Of a stretch of DNA of 56,224 nucleotides, positions 41,225-48,672 are shown in pieces; positions within the stretch are counted from its first letter, which is position 1, and each line of letters begins with the position of its first letter. This DNA comes from an uncultured Actinomycetes bacterium. Its GTDB lineage: Bacteria; Actinomycetota; Acidimicrobiia; Acidimicrobiales; Acidimicrobilacustridaceae. A model generated the notes under the pieces. The model was not told where the DNA came from. It saw only the letters and a list, made by a program, of their open reading frames with translations, and made no database searches. The stretch is taken from the NCBI GenBank assembly GCA_937927725.1, contig CALBSE010000055.1, positions 1 to 56,224 of the forward strand. The letters run 5' to 3'. The translations under genes were made by a program, and so were the position numbers.

Positions 41225-41481
41225 TCAGGATTCTGCGGGACATCGCAACGAGTCTCATTAGGGCGTCGAGTCCTTCGAAGGCTGCGGCTTCAAAGCTGGA
41301 AGTTGCGGCTTCAATGATCCTCACCGTAATCGGCGGTATTGCGGTCGGAGTTGCAATTTGGCGAATCAGTGCCGGTGACGAGCATGAATTCGTCATGCGG
41401 GCGGTGTACGTGACGTTCGTTTTCGTGGTGATGCCGGTCGGTTTCTATCTGCGTGATCGAAGTCGCGGTGATTTCGATTGA
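41221..41481 (+). CDS. Two-TM protein, candidate immunity protein
   Basis: An 86-residue protein starting at TTG 41221, which overlaps the preceding TGA (TTGA). Residues 1-~28 are amphipathic and polar; two TM segments follow (about 31-48, MILTVIGGIAVGVAIW, and 60-76, AVYVTFVFVVMPVGFYL), ending RDRSRGDFD. The position directly after an RHS C-terminal domain is where immunity genes lie, and membrane immunity proteins usually pair with membrane-acting toxins. The immunity role is inferred from position only. Confidence 0.5.
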   Translation: MIRILRDIATSLIRASSPSKAAASKLEVAASMILTVIGGIAVGVAIWRISAGDEHEFVMRAVYVTFVFVVMPVGFYLRDRSRGDFD

Positions 41482-41698
41482 TGATCATTTGTCCGCCGCC
41501 GCTGGTCAGACGAAATCGTGATCCTTCCGTCGACGGACGACATGTCAGTTGTACTGCTCCCTGAGGGCACGGATGTGTTCGCTGCGTAGAGACTATGGAA
41601 GATCTCGGCAACTACGTTGTCGACGTGCTGGACGTCCGATCCGATTGGCGCGGCGCGTCTTCATCGCTGTGTCGTCGGGAGTGGCGGAAGGAATAGCA
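41482..41698 (+). other. Degenerate stretch after the candidate immunity gene
   Basis: No convincing gene. Short open stretches include one ending in ILPSTDDMSVVLLPEGTDVF (to TAG 41587-41589) and one at 41595-41696 beginning MEDLGNYVVDVLDVRSDW. They look protein-like but lack a start signal or length and may be decayed coding sequence of earlier cassettes. Confidence 0.35.
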
Positions 41699-41986
41699 AT
41701 GGCGGCAAGACTCGAGATGACGCGTCAGTTCGAAGATGGTCCTACATCGCCATATCGCCACCTCGGCAGCGATGGGTGTGGGTCCGATCCGCAACGGAAT
41801 GGTGTGAGCCACACCCGGTTTCGTGCAGTCACCATTCGGCGTATAGGTGCCCTATTGGTGGGTAGCCACCACCTCAGGATGGTTCAGGCGATATTTGCCG
41901 AGGTGTGTCAGCGCGCCACGCGCGATTCGGGCATGGAAGTAGGGCTGAATCTGCTCGAGGACAGCGCCCGTCGCGCGAATCCCTGA
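41699..41986 (+). CDS. Small ORF ending in a purE C-terminal copy
   Basis: A 95-codon ORF from ATG 41699, with GGAAGGA 6 nt upstream. Its first ~78 residues (MAARLEMTRQFEDG...) resemble nothing I know and may be noncoding. Its last 17 residues (GMEVGLNLLEDSARRANP) align with the PurE end (TDTGLLQKLLEDRARRANP) in the same register with stop. Of the differences in the last 37 bases, three of five are synonymous, so the copy came from a purE gene that was under selection. Whether the ORF is translated is uncertain. Confidence 0.35.
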   Translation: MAARLEMTRQFEDGPTSPYRHLGSDGCGSDPQRNGVSHTRFRAVTIRRIGALLVGSHHLRMVQAIFAEVCQRATRDSGMEVGLNLLEDSARRANP

Positions 41987-41987
41987 G
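41951..41987 (+). repeat. Diverged direct copy of the purE 3' end
   Basis: Bases 41951-41987 match 40203-40239 (purE codons for LLEDRARRANP, stop, plus one base) at 32 of 37 positions. A TTCGTCGC follows in both copies, at a slightly different distance (7 nt more after purE). The copies bracket the RHS remnant and two-TM ORF. Confidence 0.85.
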
Positions 41988-42130
41988 TTCGTCGCGGCGT
42001 CGGTGGGGAAGCCGCGGAATCGGCACCCATCTTCCAGTGCGATGTACCGTGTCGATCACTTCGGGCGTGACTCGATCGGGGGCGATGCAATGGGCTGGAT
42101 CATCGACGTTTCCGGATCGATCGGAATCTG

Positions 42131-42403
42131 ATGTCGTTCCGGAATTTCGCTCGTGGCGTCGTCAGATCGAAGGTGAACGGGTTCACCGCACCCGAGGCGA
42201 TCACGAATGGGGCTCTCAGGCGTCTCTACCCCTTCATCTAGATGATCGTCCTCGCGGTGGCGGTGGGCTTCGTGTGGTGGCTCGCGGGGCGGAGTGCGGT
42301 TCCGCTCGCCGCTCGGATCGCAGTACTCGCGGGCGTCGTCGTGGTCGTGCCAGTGATGGTCCACGTGCTCGAATCGATCTCCCGAGATGGTTCGGATGAG
42401 TGA
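42131..42403 (+). pseudogene. Second two-TM ORF with an internal amber codon
   Basis: ATG 42131 opens 36 codons (MSFRNFARGVVRSKVNG...YPFI), then TAG 42239-42241 is followed at once, in frame, by ATG 42242 and 53 more codons with two TM segments (MIVLAVAVGFVWWLAG; AVLAGVVVVVPVMVHVL) ending SRDGSDE. Joined, it is 89 residues plus the stop and has the same order as the candidate immunity protein: polar N-terminus, two TMs, VV..PV, charged SR-D tail. Either a decayed paralogue or a shorter real gene from 42242. Flanking 41988-42130 and 42404-42544 show no gene I can support. Confidence 0.4.
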
Positions 42404-42544
42404 TGGATGGTCGGTCGTCGTCTCGGATGTGACTCTCGGAGTGGCGTCCCACCGGACACTTCGAGGTCGGAATCGGGCCGGGGGCGATGGTTCCGGTGTC
42501 GTAGCCTGAGGTACGTGCCCGCACCGGGTGCGTGAGGAGATCCG

Positions 42545-43975
42545 ATGGCCCCCACGTCCGTTCCGAACGTCCTGGCCGCTCGTTATGCGAGCGCCGACAT
42601 GGTCCGACTGTGGTCGCCCGAGCACAAGATCGTGCTGGAGCGCGAACTGTGGCTCTCCGTGCTCGAGGCCCAGCGCGATCTCGGTGTTGCCGTGCCCGAC
42701 GATGCGATCGATGCCTATCGACGTGTGATCGACCAGGTCGATCTCGATTCCATCGATGCACGTGAACGCGTCACCCGCCACGATGTGAAGGCCCGTATCG
42801 ACGAGTTCTGCGCGCTGGCCGGCCACGAGCACATCCACAAGGGCATGACGTCTCGCGATCTCACCGAGAACGTGGAGCAACTGCAGTTGCGTCGTTCGCT
42901 TGTGGTGATTCGTGGCCGCATGCTCGCTGCGCTTGCTCGTTTGGCCGAACGCGCTGCTGAATCAGCAACTGTGGTCATGGCTGGACGTTCGCACAACGTC
43001 CCTGCGCAGGCCACCACGCTTGGCAAACGATTTGCGAATGCCGGTGAGGAGTTGTTGCAGGCGCTCTACCGAGTCGATGACCTTCTTGCGCGCTATCCGA
43101 TGCGTGGAATCAAGGGTCCGGTCGGCACGCAACAAGACATGCTCGATCTGTTCGATGGTGACGGCGCACGTCTCGAACAACTTGAGTCTCGTGTTGCGGC
43201 CCACCTTGGTTTCGATGCGTGGCTTACCAATGTCGGTCAGGTGTATCCGCGCTCGCTTGACCTCGATGTGGTCGCAGCGCTCGTCCAAGCTGCCGCTGGT
43301 CCTGCCGACCTTGCCCTCACGATTCGCCTCATGGCTGGGCAGGAACTCGCAACTGAGGGTTTCCGTCCTGGCCAGGTCGGATCTTCGGCCATGCCGCACA
43401 AGATGAATAGCCGTAGCTGCGAACGGATTGGCGGTTTGCTGGCCATTCTTCGAGGCCACCTCACGATGGTTGCGTCGCTTGCGGGCGACCAATGGAACGA
43501 AGGCGATGTCAGTTGTTCGGTTGTGCGCCGCGTTGCGCTGCCCGACGCGTTTCTTGCCATCGACGGTTTGTTCGAGACCTTCCTGACGGTTCTTGCCGAC
43601 TTTGGTTCGTATCCCGCAGTTATCGAGCGCGAGCTCGATCGTTATCTGCCGTTCCTCGCGACGACCAAGGTGCTCGTCGCCGCGGTGCGTAATGGTGTTG
43701 GTCGCGAACAAGCACACGAAGCCATTAAGGAACATGCGGTTGCGGCAGCGCTTCGACTTCGCGAAGACGGCGCCGAGGGAAACGACCTCATCGAACGACT
43801 TGCTGCCGATCCGCGTCTTGGTCTTGCTCCCGATGAACTCGCCGGCGTACTCGCACACCCGATTGACTTTGTTGGTCGCGCTCCGGAACAGGTCGCAGCA
43901 TTTGTTGCAACTGTTTCGACGCTCGTGTCGGCGGATCCCGCTGCCGCTGGGTATCGTCCGGGGGACATCCTCTGA
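42545..43975 (+). CDS. purB: Adenylosuccinate lyase
   Basis: A 476-residue fumarase/aspartase-superfamily enzyme acting twice in purine synthesis (SAICAR to AICAR, adenylosuccinate to AMP). Signatures: RHDVKARIDEFCALAGHEHIHKGMTSRDLTEN, MAGRSHNVPAQATTLGKRFA with catalytic His, GPVGTQQDM, and the loop GSSAMPHKMNSRSCERI. GAGGAGATCCG precedes the ATG. It restarts the purine genes after the island and is followed 39 bp later by purC. Confidence 0.96.
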   Translation: MAPTSVPNVLAARYASADMVRLWSPEHKIVLERELWLSVLEAQRDLGVAVPDDAIDAYRRVIDQVDLDSIDARERVTRHDVKARIDEFCALAGHEHIHKGMTSRDLTENVEQLQLRRSLVVIRGRMLAALARLAERAAESATVVMAGRSHNVPAQATTLGKRFANAGEELLQALYRVDDLLARYPMRGIKGPVGTQQDMLDLFDGDGARLEQLESRVAAHLGFDAWLTNVGQVYPRSLDLDVVAALVQAAAGPADLALTIRLMAGQELATEGFRPGQVGSSAMPHKMNSRSCERIGGLLAILRGHLTMVASLAGDQWNEGDVSCSVVRRVALPDAFLAIDGLFETFLTVLADFGSYPAVIERELDRYLPFLATTKVLVAAVRNGVGREQAHEAIKEHAVAAALRLREDGAEGNDLIERLAADPRLGLAPDELAGVLAHPIDFVGRAPEQVAAFVATVSTLVSADPAAAGYRPGDIL

Positions 43976-44014
43976 TCTGAGGTTCTGCCGCCGGCCGTTT
44001 TCAGGAGACCCGCC

Positions 44015-44890
44015 ATGACCGACGCACTTCCACACATTTATTCGGGCAAGGTTCGCGACATCTATGACGCGGGTGACAACCGACTGCTGATGGTCACTTC
44101 CGATCGCTTGAGCGCGTTCGATGTCGTGATGGCCGAACCAATTCCCGACAAGGGTCGAGTACTCACTGCTATGAGCGCGTTCTGGTTCGAGAAGTTCCAA
44201 GGCGTCGTTGGTAGCCATCTCCTCTCGACGTCACTTGATGATTGCCCTGCTCGGGCTCAGCGCGACGACTGGCAGGGCCGAATCATGTTGTGCCGCAAGG
44301 CCGAAATGCTGCCCATCGAATGCATCGTTCGTGGGTATCTCACTGGTTCGGCCTGGAAGGAATACAAGGCCAGCGGCACGATGCACGGCCAGCAACTCCC
44401 CGCTGGACTGCTCGAATCGGCGCAATTGCCCGAGCCAGTTTTCACCCCGTCCACCAAAGCTGCCGAAGGCCACGACGAGAACATCTCGTTCGAGGCTGCG
44501 GTCGATCTGATGGGTGCCGATCTCGCCGAACGGGCTCGTTCAGTCGCACTCGAGCTCTACACAAAGGGTGCTGAATGGGCGGCGGCCCGAGGCATTCTCA
44601 TTGCCGACACCAAGTTTGAATTGGGCCTGATCGACGGTGAACTCGTTCTTTGTGACGAGGTTTTGACTCCGGATTCCTCACGGTTCTGGGCGGCGGAAAG
44701 TTGGTCACCAGGCAGCACTCCTCCCTCATTCGATAAGCAGCCTGTGCGCGATTACCTCGATGGGCTCGATTGGAACAAGCAGCCGCCCGCGCCACCGCTT
44801 CCGGCCGAGGTCGTCGACACCACGAGCGCTCGCTACATCGATGCCTACGAGCGCATTACTGGTCGATCATTTTCCGAATGGCGCGGGTGA
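44015..44890 (+). CDS. purC: SAICAR synthetase
   Basis: A 291-residue enzyme joining CAIR and aspartate. Signatures: YSGKVRDIYDAGDNRLLMVTSDRLSAFDVVM, IECIVRGYLTGSAWKEYKASG, LPEPVFTPSTKA, GILIADTKFELG, and LCDEVLTPDSSRFW. The length is that of the longer, non-E. coli form. AGGAG is 8 nt before the ATG. purS follows 58 bp downstream. Confidence 0.97.
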   Translation: MTDALPHIYSGKVRDIYDAGDNRLLMVTSDRLSAFDVVMAEPIPDKGRVLTAMSAFWFEKFQGVVGSHLLSTSLDDCPARAQRDDWQGRIMLCRKAEMLPIECIVRGYLTGSAWKEYKASGTMHGQQLPAGLLESAQLPEPVFTPSTKAAEGHDENISFEAAVDLMGADLAERARSVALELYTKGAEWAAARGILIADTKFELGLIDGELVLCDEVLTPDSSRFWAAESWSPGSTPPSFDKQPVRDYLDGLDWNKQPPAPPLPAEVVDTTSARYIDAYERITGRSFSEWRG

Positions 44891-44948
44891 CGATCGACCG
44901 CAGCAAGTTCTGCTCCGCACACGCGTGTCGATGTGCGAGCATGGGCGC

Positions 44949-45212
44949 ATGATCTTCTCGGTGCACGTCGAAGTTCGCCTTCGACCTGGGATCGCTGATC
45001 CCCAAGGTTCCACCATCGAACGAGCCATGCCCACACTGGGTTTTGCGGGTGTGAGCGGCGTCCGTGTCGGCAAGAGCATTCGTTTCGAAATCGATGCCGC
45101 CGATGAAGCATCGGCTCGCGCCGAAGCGGAAGATCTCTGTCGTCGGTTCCTCACCAATCCCGTCATCGAAGATGCGATTGTTGAACTCGAACCAGCTGGC
45201 GTCGCATCGTGA
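44949..45212 (+). CDS. purS: FGAM synthase subunit PurS
   Basis: An 87-residue small subunit that bridges PurQ and PurL. Signatures: VHVEVRLRPGIADPQGSTIERAMPTLGF, VSGVRVGKSIRFEIDA, and FLTNPVIEDAIVELE. I chose ATG 44949, where the family begins; the frame is open further upstream inside purC. The stop overlaps the purQ GTG (GTGA). Confidence 0.93.
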   Translation: MIFSVHVEVRLRPGIADPQGSTIERAMPTLGFAGVSGVRVGKSIRFEIDAADEASARAEAEDLCRRFLTNPVIEDAIVELEPAGVAS

Positions 45213-45868
45213 GTTCACGCGTCGGGGTTGTCGTCTTCCCCGGTTCGAACTGCGAGCAGGACATGCTCGAGGCCATGCGCCTCGTTGGTGGCGAGCCTGA
45301 ACTTCTCTGGCACGGCGATGCAACCGTGAATGGCGTCGATGCGGTCATCGTTCCCGGCGGCTTTGCTCATGGCGATTACTTGCGTCCCGGTGCCATCGCA
45401 CGCTTCTCGCCAGTGATGTCAGCGGTTGCTGAGTTCGCTGCTGCGGGTGGCCCAGTTGTCGGTATTTGTAACGGTTTTCAGGTGCTTACTGAAGCAGGGC
45501 TTCTTCCCGGTGCACTGCAAAAGAACGCTGGTCTGAAGTTTGTTTGCGCACCTGCACAATTGCGCGTCGAGACCACAAACTCGGTACTCACTCGCGCTGC
45601 CGACAAGGGCGCAGTGCTGAGCATTCCGATCAATCATTTCGAAGGCAACTACACCTGCGATGCGGAAACGCTGGCGCAACTTCGCGATGAAGATCGCATC
45701 GTGTTGCGTTACGTCGTAAATCCCAATGGTTCTGTCGATGACATTGCCGGTGTGTGCAACGAAGGTCGCAACGTGGTTGGGCTTATGCCACACCCAGAAC
45801 GCTCGACCAGCGAACTTCTCGGAAGCACCGACGGGTTGCCGTTGCTTCGTTCGCTGTTGTCTGTCTGA
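45209..45868 (+). CDS. purQ: FGAM synthase subunit PurQ (glutaminase)
   Basis: A 219-residue class I amidotransferase supplying ammonia to PurL. Signatures: VGVVVFPGSNCEQDM, PGGFAHGDYLRPGAIA, GICNGFQVLTEAGLLPG with the catalytic Cys, and GLMPHPERS with the catalytic His. GTG 45209 overlaps the purS stop. A convergent unknown gene separates it from purL. Confidence 0.96.
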   Translation: MSSRVGVVVFPGSNCEQDMLEAMRLVGGEPELLWHGDATVNGVDAVIVPGGFAHGDYLRPGAIARFSPVMSAVAEFAAAGGPVVGICNGFQVLTEAGLLPGALQKNAGLKFVCAPAQLRVETTNSVLTRAADKGAVLSIPINHFEGNYTCDAETLAQLRDEDRIVLRYVVNPNGSVDDIAGVCNEGRNVVGLMPHPERSTSELLGSTDGLPLLRSLLSV

Positions 45869-45892
45869 TCGACAGCGTCCGAACGAACTTCG

Positions 45893-46339
45893 TTAGTTCA
45901 AAATCCCGGCGCGCCGCAGAACGTCGCGCGGAACACCAAGTTCGAGCCAGGCCTCAGGACTGAGTTCCTTGGAGTCGTTGTAGTCCTTGGCCACGCCGAT
46001 GAACTCGTTTTCGAGGGCAACCATGTCGATGGGTGACTCGAGTTCCTCAAGATCCTTTTGTTTCTTGATCTTTGACTGCACCAAATCCAGCTTGCGGAGA
46101 GGGTCCTTCTCGGTTGCGAGATCGGCATCGATCTTTTCGATGCTCTTGCGCAAACCCTCAGCGGTAATCGGTCGACCTCGTCGGGGCTTCGCCGATTCGA
46201 TGGCCTGCAAGTAGCGACGCACGATTTGTCCGCGCTCGCGACCCTCTTTGAGCGCGAGTTTGTGGCTCGGCGTCATCGTCCCGGGAGGAAGGCCGATCCG
46301 CGGCTTCTCCTCAGAAGGTTCAGAGGTCAGGTCGCTCAT
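45893..46339 (-). CDS. Conserved actinobacterial hypothetical protein
   Basis: A 148-residue, highly charged, probably all-helical soluble protein. The first ~25 residues are disordered (Pro/Glu/Ser). A basic middle (HKLALKEGRERGQIVRRYLQAIESAKPRRGRP) precedes a coiled-coil-like helical part (EGLRKSIEKIDADLATEKDPLRKLDLVQSKIKKQ) and a C-terminal LSPEAWLELGVPRDVLRRAGI. Similar proteins occur in actinobacteria without an assigned role, as far as I recall. I prefer ATG 46339; ATG 46357 would add six residues. It lies against the purine genes, between purQ and purL, and is divergent from purL. Confidence 0.72.
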   Translation of the reverse strand: MSDLTSEPSEEKPRIGLPPGTMTPSHKLALKEGRERGQIVRRYLQAIESAKPRRGRPITAEGLRKSIEKIDADLATEKDPLRKLDLVQSKIKKQKDLEELESPIDMVALENEFIGVAKDYNDSKELSPEAWLELGVPRDVLRRAGILN

Positions 46340-46418
46340 GAGCGTTGAGTCCATCACACCACCGCGAAACCGACAACGGTCACGTCGAAAGCCGGAGAAT
46401 TGTGGTGTTCCGGCGCAC

Positions 46419-46424
46419 TAGCCT
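46419..46424 (+). promoter_or_regulatory. Candidate -10 for leaderless purL mRNA
   Basis: TAGCCT ends 7 nt before ATG 46432 and there is no Shine-Dalgarno. purL-purF-purM thus have a promoter separate from purB-purC-purS-purQ. Confidence 0.5.
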
Positions 46425-46431
46425 GCACGCA

Positions 46432-48669
46432 ATGGATGACGCGATTCACCGTGCCCTCGGCCTGACTGACTCCGAATACGAAGACATCCGCAAGATCCTC
46501 AACCGCGACCCCAACCATCTCGAGTTGGCGATGTTTGCGGTCATGTGGTCCGAGCACTGCTCCTACAAGTCGTCTCGCGTGCATCTCAAGCGTCTTCCCA
46601 CCGAAGCTCCATGGGTACTTGTGGGTCCGGGCGAAAATGCCGGCGTTGTCGATGTGGGCGATGGCATCGCCGCTGCCATCCGCATCGAATCGCATAACCA
46701 CCCTTCAGCAATCGAGCCCTACCAAGGCGCAGCCACAGGTGTTGGCGGCATTCTCCGCGACATCTTCACGATGGGCGCACGTCCGATCGCGCTGATGGAT
46801 CCGCTGCGATTCGGTCCGCTCGACGATCCGCGTAGTCGCTGGATTGCCGAAGGTGTCATCAGCGGCGTCTCTGGTTATGGCAACTCGGTGGGCGTACCCA
46901 CCATTGGCGGTGAAACGGTTTTCGACCCTACTTATATGGGTAATCCGCTTGTGAATGTGCTGTGCCTCGGGGTTCTGCCCACCGAACGCCTCGTGCTCGG
47001 TCAGGCCACCGGCGTCGGCAACCTGGCGGTGTTGCTGGGTTCGAGCACCGGTCGCGACGGCATCGGCGGCGTGAGCGTTCTTGCCTCCGCCGGCTTCTCC
47101 GATGAAGAAACCGATGCGGAAAAGCGTCCTTCGGTGCAGGTCGGCGATCCCTACGAAGAAAAGCGTCTCATCGAAGCCTGTCTCGAACTTCTCGACGCTG
47201 GTCTCGTTGTGGGCATTCAAGATCTTGGTGGCGCAGGTCTTGCCTGTGCCACGAGCGAAACCGCAAGCCGCGGCGGCATGGGCATGGACGTTGACGTCAA
47301 CGCCATCCCTCGCCGCGAAGCGGGTATGGAACCGTTCGAGGTCATGACCTCGGAAAGCCAAGAACGCATGCTTGCCATCGTCGAGCCCGCCGATCTTGAT
47401 CAGGTCCTCGAAATTTGTGCGCGCTGGGAAGTCCGTTCTTCGGTTATCGGAATCGTCACCGACGGCCCGGCCACTGGTCATCCCGAAGGCGGTCGCCTCC
47501 GTATTCGCGATGGCTTCGATGGCGAAATCCTTTGCGACATTCCCGCTGCTTCGTTGCACGAGGATGCGCCGCTTTACAACCGTCCGATCGCTGCGCCGGC
47601 AATCTTCGATGCTGCGACTCGCACGATGGGCACCGAACCTGCTCCGGCGTCGGTCGACACGGCAGCGGAGTTGCTCGAACTTCTTGCCGATGCGCGTTGG
47701 GTGTTCTCGCAGTACGACCATCAGTTATTCCTCAACACTGTCGAAGGTCCCGGTGGCGATGCTGCAGTGCTTCGTTTGAAGCATCCGACCTCAGGCGCCG
47801 ACACCGGTCGCGGCATTGCCCTCACTACCGACGGCAATCATCGCTGGTGCGCAGTCGACCCACGTCAGGGCACGGCGCTTACGGTCGCTGAATCGTTGTT
47901 GAATCTCGCGTGCGTTGGCGCGCGTCCGTTGGCTGTCGTGAATTGTTTGAACTTTGGCAACCCTGAACATCCCGAAGTGATGTGGCAGTTGTCCGAAGCG
48001 ATCGATGGCATGTCCGAGGCCTGCGTGGCCTTCGATACACCAGTCATTGGCGGAAACGTCAGTCTTTATAACGAATCTCAGGGCACCGACATCGACCCCA
48101 CTCCAGTGGTTGGCATGCTCGGCGTGATCGATTCCCTCGATCGTCGACCGCCTGGTGTTGGCTTGATTGCGCAAGGCCGCCTCATGCTCATCGGTGTCAC
48201 TCAGCCCGAGGTTTCTGGTTCTCGTTGGGCGCGTGCCCGCGGTCATCGCGGCGGAACACTTCCTGCGCTTGATCCCGCGCATCACCTCAAAGTTGCCGAC
48301 GTCGTTCGCCAACTTGTGATCGGCGACGTCGTTGCCGGCATCCACGATGTTTCTGGTGGCGGCCTCGGTGTTGCGCTTGCCGAAATGGCAGCAAAGTCGG
48401 GCATCGGTGTTTCGGTTGCTCGTGTTGCGAATGCGGCGGAACTTTTCGCCGAAGGACCATCACGAGTTGTGGTGTGTGTCGATCCCGAATCAATGGGGAT
48501 CGTTGAAAACATCTGCGAACAAGCGGGCGTCCCCGTTTCACGCATCGGTGTTGCTGGCGGCGATCGCTTCAGCGTGAAAGGCCTTGTCGATCTTCCTCTT
48601 TCCGATGTTGTCGATGCTTGGACCAATCACATTCCCTCTGCACTTGGTGCAGGCACGGCGCAGGACTGA
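46432..48669 (+). CDS. purL: FGAM synthase large subunit PurL (PurS/PurQ-dependent type)
   Basis: A 745-residue synthetase, the short form needing PurS and PurQ. Signatures: MWSEHCSYKSSR, ESHNHPSAIEPYQGAATGVGGILRDIFTMGARPIAL, GNSVGVPTIGGE, QDLGGAGLACATSE, NCLNFGNPEHPEVMWQ, DTPVIGGNVSLYNE and DVSGGGLGVALAEMA. I chose ATG 46432, 7 nt after a TAGCCT -10; the open frame upstream lacks a start signal. purF begins 4 nt after its stop. Confidence 0.97.
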   Translation: MDDAIHRALGLTDSEYEDIRKILNRDPNHLELAMFAVMWSEHCSYKSSRVHLKRLPTEAPWVLVGPGENAGVVDVGDGIAAAIRIESHNHPSAIEPYQGAATGVGGILRDIFTMGARPIALMDPLRFGPLDDPRSRWIAEGVISGVSGYGNSVGVPTIGGETVFDPTYMGNPLVNVLCLGVLPTERLVLGQATGVGNLAVLLGSSTGRDGIGGVSVLASAGFSDEETDAEKRPSVQVGDPYEEKRLIEACLELLDAGLVVGIQDLGGAGLACATSETASRGGMGMDVDVNAIPRREAGMEPFEVMTSESQERMLAIVEPADLDQVLEICARWEVRSSVIGIVTDGPATGHPEGGRLRIRDGFDGEILCDIPAASLHEDAPLYNRPIAAPAIFDAATRTMGTEPAPASVDTAAELLELLADARWVFSQYDHQLFLNTVEGPGGDAAVLRLKHPTSGADTGRGIALTTDGNHRWCAVDPRQGTALTVAESLLNLACVGARPLAVVNCLNFGNPEHPEVMWQLSEAIDGMSEACVAFDTPVIGGNVSLYNESQGTDIDPTPVVGMLGVIDSLDRRPPGVGLIAQGRLMLIGVTQPEVSGSRWARARGHRGGTLPALDPAHHLKVADVVRQLVIGDVVAGIHDVSGGGLGVALAEMAAKSGIGVSVARVANAAELFAEGPSRVVVCVDPESMGIVENICEQAGVPVSRIGVAGGDRFSVKGLVDLPLSDVVDAWTNHIPSALGAGTAQD

Positions 48670-48672
48670 CTC

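Larger units (their letters stand above)
40239..42544. other. Accessory island interrupting the purine operon (RHS remnant)
   Basis: A 2.3-kb block between purE and purB. It holds an RHS gene remnant with C-terminal toxin-like domain, a coupled two-TM ORF, a purE 3'-end copy, and a second two-TM ORF with an internal stop. Base use shifts abruptly inside it: 40310-40440 is G/T-rich and 40460-40780 is C/A-rich on the plus strand. No transposase or integrase is visible. 40239-40328 has an AGTGAC-GTCT-GTCACT inverted repeat (40285-40300) that may be regulatory. Confidence 0.7.

Noticed and set aside
40239..42544. Transposase or integrase within the island
   Set aside because: No such motifs or terminal inverted repeats were found in any frame; mobility is inferred only from the purE-end duplication.
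45881..45899. GAACGAAC/GTTAGTTC stem between purQ and the converging gene
   Set aside because: One mismatch, a 3-nt loop and no T-tract; too weak to call a terminator.
46705..47721. 338-codon minus-strand frame inside purL
   Set aside because: Composition of a shadow frame (Arg/His/Ala), wholly inside a clear purL.
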